DNA of 64,000 bases from an uncultured Oscillibacter sp. (GCA_910577405.1 CAJTMG010000009.1:1-64000); one strand, 5' to 3'. Positions 31,949 through 41,673 are shown, counted from the stretch's first letter. The notes: generated by a model not told the origin, from the letters alone. Program-made: numbers and translations.

Positions 31949-32896
31949 ATGAAGAAAGCAGCGTTGATGGTACTGATTCTGCTGACGCTTCTCTGCACAT
32001 CCTGCGGGGGAAAGGCAGAGGAAACCGAAGAAGATGTCACGTCCCCTGCCGCCGTCACGGAGCCGGAGGAAGCCGAGGATGCGGAAACGCCGGAAGACCT
32101 GGAAGGGACAGGGGACACGGTGCTGGTGACGCGGGAAGCCCCTTTAGTCGGCGGCCGGACGCTGAGGCTGGAAGCCATAGGAAAGAAGCTGGACGAGTCT
32201 AATTACGGCGTCCGGGAAGTGCGGGTCTGCGACGGGGAGAATCTGCTGCAAACCGTTTCCGTCCGGGAGGCGAAAGAAATTGTCTGGGGGGACGGCGGCG
32301 ACGTTTTGCAGGAGGACTTTTATGATTACACGGAGTGTTGGACAGCGGAAGAGACGATAGAAGCTCTGGACCTGAATTCTGACGGCAATATGGATTTTGG
32401 ACTGTTCGGCTGGCCTGCCAATAACACCATCCCCTATTACTACTGGCAGTGGGACCCGGATACAGAACAATATTGCTATGCCTTTACCCTCCAAGGCGTG
32501 AAAGTCCTCCCGGAAACGAAAGAACTGACGGCGGAGTATAAGAGCGGTTCAGCGGGAAGCCGGTATGTCACGGACTGCTACATTCCCGGCGAGGACGGCG
32601 AGCTGCGTCTGGAATACCGGAAAATCAGCATTTTAGAGGAAGCCGTCCCCAATCAGGACACCGAGCGGCCCGTCTGGGTAACTTTGATTCCGCCGGAAGG
32701 CCAGGTCCTGAAGCCTGCGGACTGCGGTGAGGAAAACGGCGGCTGGGGAGACAGCGATCTGATATTGACCCGCCGGGAGCTTCCACTTTGTGAAATCAAC
32801 GAGGATAACGAGGCGGTTTATTTTACGGAAATCTGGGAGCTTGTAGACGGCGAACTGCAACTGACCAGCCGGGAGGAATTCAGCTATGAGACGTGA
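31949..32896 (+). CDS. Secreted lipoprotein of unknown function
   Basis: 315 residues. A short signal peptide with lipobox LTLLCTSC (Cys about residue 19), an acidic Glu-rich linker (residues 23-50), and a beta-rich domain with DLNSDGNMDFGLFG, a Ca-binding-like or VCBS-like loop found in XAC2610-type proteins. GGAGG precedes ATG 31949; the frame upstream has no ribosome site. It would be anchored outside the membrane. The 3' end overlaps the ModE-like gene by 11 bp, so the two are coupled. Confidence 0.78.
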   Translation: MKKAALMVLILLTLLCTSCGGKAEETEEDVTSPAAVTEPEEAEDAETPEDLEGTGDTVLVTREAPLVGGRTLRLEAIGKKLDESNYGVREVRVCDGENLLQTVSVREAKEIVWGDGGDVLQEDFYDYTECWTAEETIEALDLNSDGNMDFGLFGWPANNTIPYYYWQWDPDTEQYCYAFTLQGVKVLPETKELTAEYKSGSAGSRYVTDCYIPGEDGELRLEYRKISILEEAVPNQDTERPVWVTLIPPEGQVLKPADCGEENGGWGDSDLILTRRELPLCEINEDNEAVYFTEIWELVDGELQLTSREEFSYET

Positions 32897-33269
32897 CCTG
32901 CGGTTAAAGGCGACGCTGCGGTTAATAGACGAGGAAGGCCAGCGCTGTTTCGGCCCAGGGGTAGCGGCGCTTCTGGAGGGAGTCCAGGAAAAGAAATCCC
33001 TCCGTGCGGCGGCAGGCTCCATGGGGATGGCGTATTCAAAAGCATGGCGGATACTGCGGACGGCGGAGGAAGCGTTTGGGTGCAAGCTGCTGGATTCGAC
33101 CATAGGCGGCAGGCACGGCGGCGGCGCGGTACTGACGACGGAGGCAAAGATTCTGCTGGAAGGGTATCAGAGATTACGGCGGGAAACGGAGGAATACAGC
33201 CGTGCAAGATACATGGAAATCTTTACGCCGCTGCTGGCTTCCGTAGAAACGCGGCAGGAAAACGGATAG
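32886..33269 (+). CDS. ModE-type winged-helix regulator (N-terminal domain only)
   Basis: 127 residues matching the ModE DNA-binding domain: LRLIDEEGQRCFGPGVAALLEGVQE, in parts, then LRAAAGSMGMAYSKAWRILR and LLDSTIGGRHGGGAVLT with the G-G-x-x-G-G-G turn. The TOBE molybdate-binding domains are absent, as in many short LysR-N/ModE-like proteins, so molybdate sensing is not assured. No mod transport or molybdopterin genes are close. Confidence 0.85.
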   Translation: MRRDLRLKATLRLIDEEGQRCFGPGVAALLEGVQEKKSLRAAAGSMGMAYSKAWRILRTAEEAFGCKLLDSTIGGRHGGGAVLTTEAKILLEGYQRLRRETEEYSRARYMEIFTPLLASVETRQENG

Positions 33270-33384
33270 CGTCAGGCAGGGGAATTCCGGCCTCTTTTGA
33301 TTTCAGAGCTGCACAGCATTTGCGGTTCCAGAGCAGACCCAATATATGTCGCGGTTACCTTACAAAAGCAAAGAACGCAAACCG

Positions 33385-33429
33385 CCCCTGTCCAACCGGT
33401 TCAAGCAGCGCGAACCAGCTGGACAGGGG
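33385..33429. terminator. Bidirectional terminator-like hairpin
   Basis: CCCCTGTCCA (33385-33394) and TGGACAGGGG (33420-33429) pair perfectly. It lies between the convergent ModE-like and solute-binding protein genes. T-runs on either side are short, so termination strength is uncertain. Confidence 0.6.
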
Positions 33430-33436
33430 CAGTTTC

Positions 33437-34735
33437 TTATGGATTCAACGCGGCGTCCTGCAATCTGTCAAAAAAATCCATACAGTCGTCTACGGAAGCG
33501 CCGTTCAAAAGTTCCCGGACAATCAGGCAGGTATTTCCCCACTGTTCCACCTTCATGCCAGCGTTGGAACCCAAAACATAGACGCCCTCTTCGATACGGT
33601 CATTCAGAGGTTCGAGAGAGGCTGTACAATCAACCTTCACATTCCTGGACGGCGAGATCACCCGGTTTGTCTCGGAGTAAATCTGGAGGGCCTGGTCGGA
33701 GATCATCACATCCATCACCTTAGCGGCGTCCTCCCGATGCTCCGCCCCCGCGCCCACGGCAAGGCCAGTCAGAGGTATCACCGGCATCTGTCCCCGGCTG
33801 CTGGGGAACCCTATGACCCGCAGTTCAAAATCCGTCTTTCCGTAAGCCGTCTCAGCGTTTGCCGCGCCCCAGTAAGCCATTACAATAGGCGTCTTTCCAG
33901 CCTTGAAATCCGGCCCTTCCGCTTCAATGGCTTCGCTGACGGCCGCCTTCTCCGCGTCAATATATCCCCGGTCCATCAGGGTTTTCAGGAATTCGAAGCC
34001 GTCCCGCATATAGTCGCTGTACCGGGCCTCGCCGCTGTTCAGGGCTTCAATTTCCGCCTCGGTATTCCCGCCGTTGTACAAGTCCGCATAAGCCTGCGCG
34101 AACACAAAGGTCTCCAGCCACCAGCGATTTGCCCCAACAGGTGTTTCGTAGCCATGTTCCTGCAAAACCCGGCAGCACTCCAGAAATTCCTCCGGGGTTG
34201 ACGGAAGCTCCAGTCTGCATTCCTTGAAGATATCCATATTGATGAACAAACCGTAGGCCACTACTTCCTGCGGAATGGCCACCAGCCTGCCGTTCACTGT
34301 ATTGGCTGCCCGAATGATTTCCCGCAGATTCTTGGCGCTCTCCAGTCCGGAAAGGTCCATTAGCAAACCCTCAGCGCCCAGCGTCATGATGGCATCCGGA
34401 TTCAGCAGGTAGATATCGTCCATATTGTTCCGCACGCGGTCCAGGCACACGTCATCATAGGTCTTTTCCTGATAAGTCTCCGCCGTGTAAGTCAGGTACT
34501 CCACGCTGACCCCCAGCTGCTCCTCGGCCATGGCCACCGTCAGATCTGAAGCGGCCCGGGCCACATTTTCTGCGTTGGGGTCAGTCTTCTCCATGGGGCT
34601 GAACAGATTCACCACCCGTTCATTCCCGCTGTCCTGGGTGATGAGGTTTTTGGGGTTCTCCTGCCTGCCGCAGCCCGTCAGCGAAAGAATCAGCAGCGCC
34701 GTCAGGCAAATGGAAATCCAGCTTCTTCTCCTCAC
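33437..34735 (-). CDS. Extracellular solute-binding lipoprotein (family 1 type)
   Basis: 432 residues. A signal peptide with lipobox ILSLTGC (Cys about residue 22) is followed by a periplasmic-binding fold with VNGRLVAIPQEVVAYGLFIN and TPEEFLECCRVLQEHGYETP, resembling sugar-binding proteins. No permease or ATPase is adjacent. Instead it overlaps the stop of a hybrid histidine kinase by four bases (ATGA), so it probably presents a ligand to that sensor rather than feeding a transporter. Confidence 0.88.
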   Translation of the reverse strand: MRRRSWISICLTALLILSLTGCGRQENPKNLITQDSGNERVVNLFSPMEKTDPNAENVARAASDLTVAMAEEQLGVSVEYLTYTAETYQEKTYDDVCLDRVRNNMDDIYLLNPDAIMTLGAEGLLMDLSGLESAKNLREIIRAANTVNGRLVAIPQEVVAYGLFINMDIFKECRLELPSTPEEFLECCRVLQEHGYETPVGANRWWLETFVFAQAYADLYNGGNTEAEIEALNSGEARYSDYMRDGFEFLKTLMDRGYIDAEKAAVSEAIEAEGPDFKAGKTPIVMAYWGAANAETAYGKTDFELRVIGFPSSRGQMPVIPLTGLAVGAGAEHREDAAKVMDVMISDQALQIYSETNRVISPSRNVKVDCTASLEPLNDRIEEGVYVLGSNAGMKVEQWGNTCLIVRELLNGASVDDCMDFFDRLQDAALNP

Positions 34736-37293
34736 GCCTTTCCATCCTTTCCTTGTTCAAGCTGTCTGATAATTCTCTTTAAGTGCTCCATATTCAGGGG
34801 CTTTGGCACATGGGCGTTCATACCGGCGTCCAGGGCGGCCTTTTCATCCTCCGCGAAGGCGTTGGCAGTCATAGCAATAATGGGAATGCGCCCGGCGTCC
34901 TCCCGTTCCAGCTTCCGAATAGCCTTTGCCGCCTCGTGACCGTTCATCACAGGCATCTGCACATCCATCAGAATCATATCGAACTCCCCCGGCGCGGCAT
35001 CCCGGAAGCGTTCCACCGCCATCTGACCGTTCTCCACAATCTCGCAGGACGCCCCCTCCTGCTCCAGGAGCTCCGTCAGGATTTCAGCGTTGATCTCGTT
35101 GTCCTCCGCCGCCAGGAACCGCAGGCCGTTCAGCGCGTCGTCCATCTCCGGCCCTTCCATGGCAGTTTCTTCACTCCACAGCCCTTCCGCCTTTGTCCGG
35201 AACGCCGACACAAAGAAGGGCTTCGCCAGCATATCCACGCCGCCCAGCCGGAGCGCCTCTTCCAGCCCTTCCGCGTCGGCTCCCGCCAGAAGCAGCAGCG
35301 GCACGTTTTCCGGAAGCGTCTCCCGCAGGGCCTTTGCTGCTTCCAGACCGCCGTCCTCCCAATCCATCAGGACAAGCTGGCATTCCAAACCATTCCGCAG
35401 GCATTCCAGGGCAGTTTTTGTATCCGGCGCCGCTTCCATTTTCACGCCCGCGCCCTCCATCAGGGCCAGGATGCTCTCCCGGCTCTGAGCGCTTCCGCCC
35501 GCCACCAGGATACTGGACACGCCCCGGGACGCCCAGAAGGATTGATTTCCGGCGTCCTCCTGCACCCGCAGCTCCAGCTCTACCCGGAACAGGGAGCCTT
35601 TGCCGACCTCGCTGAATACCTCGATGGAGCCTCCCATCAGTTCCACAATGCTCTTTGTAATGGCCATACCCAGACCGGTACCCTGGACCTTATTGGTGGT
35701 GCTGTTCTCGGCACGGGTAAAAGCGTCGAAGATGGTCTTCAGATACTCCGGCGTCATCCCATAGCCGTTGTCCTCCACCTCGATGCGGATATGCTCGTAC
35801 TGGCTGGAGCGCTGTTTCAGGCCGATGATACGGAACCAAATCTGTCCGCCCTCAGGGGTATACTTCACCGCGTTGGACAGCAGGTTGATCAAGATCTGAT
35901 TGATTCTCGTCTCATCCCCCACCAGATACTCATGCCGGATTCCGGAGACCTCCAGATGGAAGGACTGCTTTCTTGCCTTGGCCATAGGCTGAATGATGGC
36001 ATCCACAGAGGAAACCACGTCGTTCAGATCGAACTTCTCCAGATTCAGCGCCACCTTGCCGCTCTCTATCTTGGATACGTCCAGAATATCGTTGATCAAG
36101 CTGAGCAGGTGCTGTCCGGATGCCGTAATTTTCTTTGTATACTCCCGCACCTTGGCAGGATTCTCGGCGTCCCTGTCCAGAAGGGTGGTAAAGCCCAGAA
36201 CGGCGTTCATAGGCGTCCGGATATCGTGGGACATATTGGACAGGAACATCGTTTTGGACTCGCTGGCAATCTGGGCGGCCTGCAACGCGGCGGACAGCTG
36301 GCAGTTATGAATCTTCCGCTCCTGTTCCTGTTCCTGCCGGAGCTTATCCTGCTGCTTCCAGTTCCGGTAGTAAAGGGCGATGCAGAGGAAGAAGGCGGTC
36401 AGGAGCGAGGCCACCACGATCATAATATTCTGATTGACAGTCTTCCCCTCCTGCTGGATGGCCTCCACCGGCACATAGCCCACCAGGTAGATTGTGCCCT
36501 CATTGACAGACCACATATAATTCAAGGCCTGCACGCCCCGGATATCGTGATAGAACAGCGCGTCCTGTCCGGTATCCAGGCAATTCTGCGCCTCCGCCCG
36601 GATTTCGGGGTCCTGGATATTATTGGCGTGATAGAAATCGTTCAGGTTCAGATGGCCTGCTGTACGCTGTCCCATTCCCTTAGGCTTGAGGACAAAGCGC
36701 TGACTCTCCGCGTCCATAATATACAGCGTAGCCTGCTCGTTATAGAACCCATTGGGGAGGGACTGATCAATTCCGTCATAAATATATTCAATATACAATG
36801 TAGCGATGGTAATTCCCTCCCGCTCCACCGGGCATTTGACAGTATAGGCCCAAGTCCCCATATAATTCAGGTAGGACTGCGAGACCGGCATTCCCCGGAC
36901 GGTTCCGCCTGCGGAGAAATCCAGTCCCTCCTCCGTGAAGACCTCCCCGGTATTGGAGACGCCCTCTGTTTCGCCGGCAGGAATCAGGGAGAGCTTTGCC
37001 ATGGTCTGATTCCGCTCATAGGTCAGGATCTTATCCTGTAGATTCTCCGTTTTTGCCAGCTCTTTGGCGATCATCGACTGAAATTCCACTTCGTTCCGCA
37101 GAATGGCCTCTATGGTACCCTTCATCATGTCCAGGCTTTCGCTCAGGTTCTGGATAGCGGACGCAGACATCTCCCGGCTGATCTTTCGGGATACGGATGA
37201 AACGATAAGGCCGAAGATGGAAAAAATCAAAATAATATAGAAAAGCAAGGTAAACCCTTTATACTTTTTCTGGATGTTTCGAATATCTTTCAT
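34732..37293 (-). CDS. Hybrid sensor histidine kinase
   Basis: 853 residues. Membrane helices at about 16-36 and 290-310 flank a Cache-like sensor region. Next are HisKA (SNMSHDIRTPMNAVLGFTTL, His near residue 356) and HATPase (LLSNAVKYTPEGGQIW, DNGYGM, GTGLGMAITKSIV). A first receiver-like domain (residues about 590-700) lacks the phospho-acceptor pattern. A canonical second receiver follows (DMILMDVQMPVMNG, TANAF, KPLN). ATG 37293 is taken as the start; the ribosome site is weak. No separate response regulator with a DNA-binding domain is nearby. The solute-binding protein is coupled downstream. Confidence 0.93.
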   Translation of the reverse strand: MKDIRNIQKKYKGFTLLFYIILIFSIFGLIVSSVSRKISREMSASAIQNLSESLDMMKGTIEAILRNEVEFQSMIAKELAKTENLQDKILTYERNQTMAKLSLIPAGETEGVSNTGEVFTEEGLDFSAGGTVRGMPVSQSYLNYMGTWAYTVKCPVEREGITIATLYIEYIYDGIDQSLPNGFYNEQATLYIMDAESQRFVLKPKGMGQRTAGHLNLNDFYHANNIQDPEIRAEAQNCLDTGQDALFYHDIRGVQALNYMWSVNEGTIYLVGYVPVEAIQQEGKTVNQNIMIVVASLLTAFFLCIALYYRNWKQQDKLRQEQEQERKIHNCQLSAALQAAQIASESKTMFLSNMSHDIRTPMNAVLGFTTLLDRDAENPAKVREYTKKITASGQHLLSLINDILDVSKIESGKVALNLEKFDLNDVVSSVDAIIQPMAKARKQSFHLEVSGIRHEYLVGDETRINQILINLLSNAVKYTPEGGQIWFRIIGLKQRSSQYEHIRIEVEDNGYGMTPEYLKTIFDAFTRAENSTTNKVQGTGLGMAITKSIVELMGGSIEVFSEVGKGSLFRVELELRVQEDAGNQSFWASRGVSSILVAGGSAQSRESILALMEGAGVKMEAAPDTKTALECLRNGLECQLVLMDWEDGGLEAAKALRETLPENVPLLLLAGADAEGLEEALRLGGVDMLAKPFFVSAFRTKAEGLWSEETAMEGPEMDDALNGLRFLAAEDNEINAEILTELLEQEGASCEIVENGQMAVERFRDAAPGEFDMILMDVQMPVMNGHEAAKAIRKLEREDAGRIPIIAMTANAFAEDEKAALDAGMNAHVPKPLNMEHLKRIIRQLEQGKDGKA

Positions 37294-37374
37294 AGGCACT
37301 CTACACTCGAACGGCCCGGAAGCACGGCAGCGCCGCCTATGCCGGGAGGCGATTGGTTATAAGCTATTACTTGT

Positions 37375-37403
37375 ATTATATCACCGAGACTGAGAAAAAG
37401 CAA
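37375..37403 (-). promoter_or_regulatory. Histidine kinase promoter
   Basis: Minus-strand TTGCTT (37403-37398), 17-bp spacer, TATAAT (37380-37375). The leader to the ATG at 37293 is about 75 bp. Confidence 0.65.
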
Positions 37404-37544
37404 CATGTACAATAAATCACACCTGCACGCCCTCTTGCTTGTGGTTCTGGCAAGCAATCCCCTTACGGCAGCGGAAGAGATTTGTGTAAAAAACGGTCAA
37501 GCAGTCTCCATTCTCTTCAAAAACGGCATTGAGCGCTGGACAGC

Positions 37545-37586
37545 AAAAACCCGGAAGTCCTTGCTGCCAAGGGCCTCCGGGGTTTC
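37545..37586 (-). terminator. queA terminator
   Basis: On the minus strand AAACCCCGGAGG pairs with TTCCGGGTTTTT with an internal CTTG/CAAG extension, ending in a T-run just after the queA stop. Confidence 0.75.
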
Positions 37587-38633
37587 TTACTCAACCGGGT
37601 CAATCATATCTGTTATAAACATGGCGTCGCCAAACGAGAAAAACCGGTACTCTTCCACAACTGCTTCCCGATAGGCCGACAGCGTCCTCTCCCGGCCCGC
37701 GAATGCCGATACCAGCATAATCAGCGTGCTCTCCGGAAGATGAAAATTCGTGACCAGACCGTCCATGACCTTGAAGCGGTAACCCGGATAGATATAGATT
37801 CCCGTCCAGCCGGAACGCGGTTCGATAAACCCGTCCTCCGCGGCCCAGGATTCCAGCGTCCGGCAGGAGGTCGTCCCGACACAGATACAGCGTCCGCCGG
37901 CGGCCTTGGTGCGGTTGATCAGCTCCGCTGTCTCCGGCGGGATTTCGCAGTATTCCTTGTGCATTGCGTGGTCTTCCAGGGCTTCCTCCTTCACCGGGCG
38001 GAAGGTCCCCAGTCCCACGTGCAGGGTCACATAGCCAATACCCACGCCCTTGGCCGCTATCTGTTCCAGCAGTTCCGGGGTGAAATGCAATCCTGCCGTA
38101 GGCGCCGCCGCGCTCCCTGTGACCTTTGCATACACCGTCTGATAGCGTTCACGGTCTTGCAGTTCCTCCTTGATATACGGCGGCAGGGGCATCTTTCCCA
38201 GCTGCTCCAGGACCTCCAGGAAAATTCCCTCGTAGTGGAACTGTACCAGCCGGTTGCCGTCCGCAAGCTCGCTTATTACCGTAGCCGTCAGCGTTCCTTC
38301 CCCAAAGCTCATCTTTGCTCCCGGCTTCAGTTTCCGGCCAGGACGCACCAGACATTCCCAGCGGTCCTCCCCTTTGTCCGTCAGCAAAAGCACCTCACAG
38401 GCTCCGCCGCCGGGAAGACGGTTTCCCAGCAGCCGGGCAGGCAACACCCGGGAATCATTCAGGATCAGGCAGTCCCCGGGGTTCAGCAGCTCCGGAAGGT
38501 CGCAGAAATGACGATGGCCAACCTTGCCGCTCCTTCGGTCCAGCGTCATCAGCCGGGAGCGGTCCCTCTGCGGGATTGGCGTCTGGGCAATCAGCTCCGG
38601 CGGCAAATCATAGTAAAAATCACTTGTTTTCAT
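37587..38633 (-). CDS. queA: S-adenosylmethionine:tRNA ribosyltransferase-isomerase
   Basis: 348 residues. It starts MKTSDFYYDLPPELIAQTPI, has LNDSRVLPARLLGNR, then AAPTAGLHFTPELLEQ, YVTLHVGLGTFRPV and HKEYCEIPPETAELIN; all are QueA signatures. The enzyme transfers the ribosyl part of SAM to preQ1 in tRNA to give epoxyqueuosine. AGAGAGGAAA precedes the ATG. It is probably a single transcription unit with its own terminator; tgt is not in the window. Confidence 0.97.
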   Translation of the reverse strand: MKTSDFYYDLPPELIAQTPIPQRDRSRLMTLDRRSGKVGHRHFCDLPELLNPGDCLILNDSRVLPARLLGNRLPGGGACEVLLLTDKGEDRWECLVRPGRKLKPGAKMSFGEGTLTATVISELADGNRLVQFHYEGIFLEVLEQLGKMPLPPYIKEELQDRERYQTVYAKVTGSAAAPTAGLHFTPELLEQIAAKGVGIGYVTLHVGLGTFRPVKEEALEDHAMHKEYCEIPPETAELINRTKAAGGRCICVGTTSCRTLESWAAEDGFIEPRSGWTGIYIYPGYRFKVMDGLVTNFHLPESTLIMLVSAFAGRERTLSAYREAVVEEYRFFSFGDAMFITDMIDPVE

Positions 38634-38769
38634 GAATTTCCTCTCTGCGCTTTGTATTTTCTTTCGTTTTATTCCATTCCGCTATTAAATCCTCTATACA
38701 TCAGGTAATTTTTGCAAAATAAATATCACTGCGTATGATTGCTTCTGTACGCATATAGTCTTCCGGCGC

Positions 38770-40257
38770 TTATCCAATTGTAATCCCCGTGTAATAGAAT
38801 TCCAAAATACTCCGGTAATCATAGCCCAGTTCCGCCATAGCCTTTGCGCCGTATTGACTCATGCCGACATTATGTCCATTTCCAGTACCGGTAATAACAA
38901 AATTCCCGCTGGAGTTCAAAAGAAGCGACGAACTGAAACCGGACGCGTCCGAAGCAACGCCAGTCAAGCCGTCGCCGGTCATGACGGAAGCGGTATCACC
39001 CCATAGGACCTCCTGACCCCCGCTGGTGAGGATGGCCGCGCCGTTCAAGGAGGTCAGCGCGCCGCTGGTGGTATTCAGACTGCCTGGCGTGGTATTGGGG
39101 GATGCAGGCAGCGTGGGGGTAACCGTCCCGCCGGGGGAATCGGGAAGCGGGGACGCCGTAGTGCCCCGACCGCCGCCGTTGATGTCAAACCGCTGGCTGT
39201 TTACCGATTTTTTGTATGTACTGCTGCTGAAAACGGTCCGGCAGGTCTCCCCTTTTATCGTCTTGGTCCCGGAACTGCCCTTGAATGTCACCTTGCTTAC
39301 ATTCCCCATAGGCGTGTACTCCGAAACGTACGCGTCCTGCACCGTGCCAACTGAATAACCCTTCTGGTCCAGAATCCAGCCCAGCTCCGCGGCGCTGTAG
39401 GTCACTGTATAGCTGTTGTTCGGAACGCTGGTCTGCTTTTCGTAAGGGTCCAGCTTGCCGCGCAGATAGCCTGTGTTCGTGCCCCAGACAAATGCCGCGT
39501 CCTCGGTAGCCCCGCCGTCAGAGGAATGATAGACCGCGTCCTTCACCAACGCGCCCTGATAGTACAGGCATTGTCCCGCAGTGTTCTCTGCCGCCTGGTC
39601 GCTGGACGCCGTTGGTCCCGCGCCTGTACTGCTTCCCGTGCCGCGGCCGTTGTACACCTGGCAGTCAATGGTACTGCATACGTCAAACCCGCTGCTTTTC
39701 AGATGCTTGCTGTGTCCCAGGGCAAAGGTCCTCGCGCAGACCGCCTGGGCCTCCAGCGCCGCAAGGGGCCACTGTCCCGGCATCTCGTAGGGCACCACGC
39801 CTTTCACGTAGTCTTCCAGGTCCACCACGTTGATCACATTCAGACTGCCTGCGGACGCGCGCACATATTCAAAGCCGCCCGCATATTTATAGCCGCGAAA
39901 CCAAGTTTCCGTATGGTCTCCAATGGGCCGGACACCCAGTGGCCTGCCGCCGGTGGTGTCAAACTGGAACAGCGCGCTGGAGGACCCTGTCCGGCTGACC
40001 GAAATCCCGGAGGCTACAGGAGTCATGGTGATTTTCGTCTCGGCGGTCCGGGCCAATGCTACAAACTGCCGGCTGTCGTTGTAATAGCCGAATTCATAGC
40101 CGGAGCCCACCTCGTTCTCCAGATTCGCCGACGCCATCGCGCTGGAACCGTACCGCAAGCCTACCTTTACCACGCCGTTCGTCAGCGCTGACGCCGGTTC
40201 AATGCTCAGGGCGCAAAATGTCACAATGAACAGCGTCATCCATATCACTTTTTTCAT
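38770..40257 (-). CDS. SpoIID/LytB domain protein, secreted
   Basis: 495 residues. A signal peptide (MKKVIWMTLFIVTFCALSIE ... ASA) is followed by a SpoIID/LytB domain: VVDLEDYVKGVVPYEMPGQW, EAQAVCARTFAL and a C-terminal GHNVGMSQYGAKAMAELGYD. SpoIID is a lytic transglycosylase needed for engulfment. Here the domain is interrupted before its last motif by about 120 residues rich in Ser, Thr, Gly and Pro. ATG 40257 follows GGGAGG. A spoIID itself usually has a short tail, so this is a relative for vegetative or germination wall work. Confidence 0.88.
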   Translation of the reverse strand: MKKVIWMTLFIVTFCALSIEPASALTNGVVKVGLRYGSSAMASANLENEVGSGYEFGYYNDSRQFVALARTAETKITMTPVASGISVSRTGSSSALFQFDTTGGRPLGVRPIGDHTETWFRGYKYAGGFEYVRASAGSLNVINVVDLEDYVKGVVPYEMPGQWPLAALEAQAVCARTFALGHSKHLKSSGFDVCSTIDCQVYNGRGTGSSTGAGPTASSDQAAENTAGQCLYYQGALVKDAVYHSSDGGATEDAAFVWGTNTGYLRGKLDPYEKQTSVPNNSYTVTYSAAELGWILDQKGYSVGTVQDAYVSEYTPMGNVSKVTFKGSSGTKTIKGETCRTVFSSSTYKKSVNSQRFDINGGGRGTTASPLPDSPGGTVTPTLPASPNTTPGSLNTTSGALTSLNGAAILTSGGQEVLWGDTASVMTGDGLTGVASDASGFSSSLLLNSSGNFVITGTGNGHNVGMSQYGAKAMAELGYDYRSILEFYYTGITIG

Positions 40258-40448
40258 GGAACCTCCCAACACTCCCCGTCTTGACCTTCCGCGGAATTCA
40301 TGCTACTATATACAGCAGACATTTGTCCGCCGGTCGCATACAGTTTTCTTGCACACGAACATATTATAATACAGTCTGCGGCCAGATTCAACAAAATTCT
40401 TCCGGAATGCGCCTGTTCCGGAATATCTGCGTCAGGAGGTACTTCATT

Positions 40449-41531
40449 ATGAAAGAATATAAAGTCGGCGTGATCGGCGGTACCGGTATGGTAGGCCAGC
40501 GCTTTGTCACCCTGCTGGAACGGCATCCCTGGTTCCGTCTGAGCGCCATTGCCGCCAGCGGAAGAAGCGCCGGGAAGACCTACGAGGAAGCCGCGGGGGG
40601 ACGCTGGGCCATGGACGCGCCTATGCCCGAGAACGCGAAGAAGCTGGTGGTCCTGGACGCTGTGGCCGACGCCGAAAAGCTGGCCGGGCAGGTGGATTTC
40701 TGCTTCTGCGCCGTGGATATGCCCAAGGACGAAATCCGCGCGCTGGAGGAGCGTTATGCCAGACTGGAATGCCCCATCGTCTCCAATAACTCCGCCCATC
40801 GCTGGACTGAGGACGTGCCTATGGTGGTGCCGGAAATCAACGCCGGACATATTCAGATTATCGAGGCACAGCGGAAGCGTCTGGGGACCAAGCGGGGCTT
40901 TATCGCGGTGAAGTCCAACTGCTCCCTGCAAAGCTACGTTCCCGCTCTGCATCCCCTGCGGAAATACGGTCTGGAAAAGGCCCTGGTCTGCACTTATCAG
41001 GCGATCTCCGGCGCGGGCAAGACCTTCCAGCGGTGGCCCGAAATGGTGGACAACTGCATTCCCTATATCGGCGGCGAGGAGGAGAAGAGCGAAAAGGAAC
41101 CCCTCAAGCTCTGGGGGACTGTTCAGGACGGGAAGATCATCGCCGCCGCGGAGCCTCTGATTACTGCGCAGTGCTTCCGGGTCGCCTGCCAGGATGGTCA
41201 TATGGCCGCAGTCTTTATGAAGTTCCAGGATGGGAAAAAGCCTTCCATTGAGCAGATCAAGGCGGATTGGGCGGCGTTCCGGGGACCCGCGCAGGAGCTG
41301 GAACTGCCCTCCGCGCCCAAGCAGTTCCTGCATTACTTCGACGAGCCGGACCGTCCCCAGACCCGTTTGGACCGCAATCTGGAAAACGGCATGGCCATCT
41401 CTCTGGGCCGTCTCCGGGAGGATTCCCAGTATGATTATAAATTCGTCGGGCTGAGCCACAATACCCTCCGGGGAGCGGCTGGCGGCGGCGTCCTTCTGGC
41501 GGAACTGCTCTGCGCAAAAGATTACATCTGA
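40449..41531 (+). CDS. asd: Aspartate-semialdehyde dehydrogenase
   Basis: 360 residues. VGVIGGTGMVGQRFVTLLE is the NADP-binding motif; KSNCSLQSYVPAL holds the active-site Cys (about residue 155); SGAGKTFQRWPEM is the substrate region. It reduces aspartyl phosphate to the semialdehyde on the way to lysine/DAP, threonine and methionine. ATG 40449 has AGGAGG before it; the in-frame extension to 40281 runs through the divergent promoter region. A long hairpin follows the stop. Confidence 0.95.
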   Translation: MKEYKVGVIGGTGMVGQRFVTLLERHPWFRLSAIAASGRSAGKTYEEAAGGRWAMDAPMPENAKKLVVLDAVADAEKLAGQVDFCFCAVDMPKDEIRALEERYARLECPIVSNNSAHRWTEDVPMVVPEINAGHIQIIEAQRKRLGTKRGFIAVKSNCSLQSYVPALHPLRKYGLEKALVCTYQAISGAGKTFQRWPEMVDNCIPYIGGEEEKSEKEPLKLWGTVQDGKIIAAAEPLITAQCFRVACQDGHMAAVFMKFQDGKKPSIEQIKADWAAFRGPAQELELPSAPKQFLHYFDEPDRPQTRLDRNLENGMAISLGRLREDSQYDYKFVGLSHNTLRGAAGGGVLLAELLCAKDYI

Positions 41532-41628
41532 TTGGATTCGGAATGAGGAATTTTCCCGGTTTTGCCCCTTTTTTGATTTATCTGCAATAAAACCGGGCTT
41601 GATTTCGTTTCTTTTATAACAGCGCCGC

Positions 41629-41673
41629 AACAGGAAGCATTGAAATGGGTTCCCCGTTTCAGCGCTTCCTGTT
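41629..41673 (+). terminator. asd terminator
   Basis: AACAGGAAGC (41629-41638) pairs with GCTTCCTGTT (41664-41673), extended inward by TGAAA/TTTCA and GGG/CCC; TGTTCT follows. It separates asd from dapA, so dapA likely has its own promoter. Confidence 0.75.

Noticed and set aside
34783..37041. 752-codon plus-strand frame
   Set aside because: It is fully antisense to the hybrid histidine kinase, which has clear domains; the translation is low-complexity and family-less.
40258..40448. Riboswitch or T-box leader before asd
   Set aside because: The 190-bp gap is shared with a divergent gene and shows no lysine-riboswitch or T-box features, only possible promoters.
40254..41630. 458-codon minus-strand frame opposite asd
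   Set aside because: asd has full motif support and a good ribosome site on the plus strand; this frame has neither.
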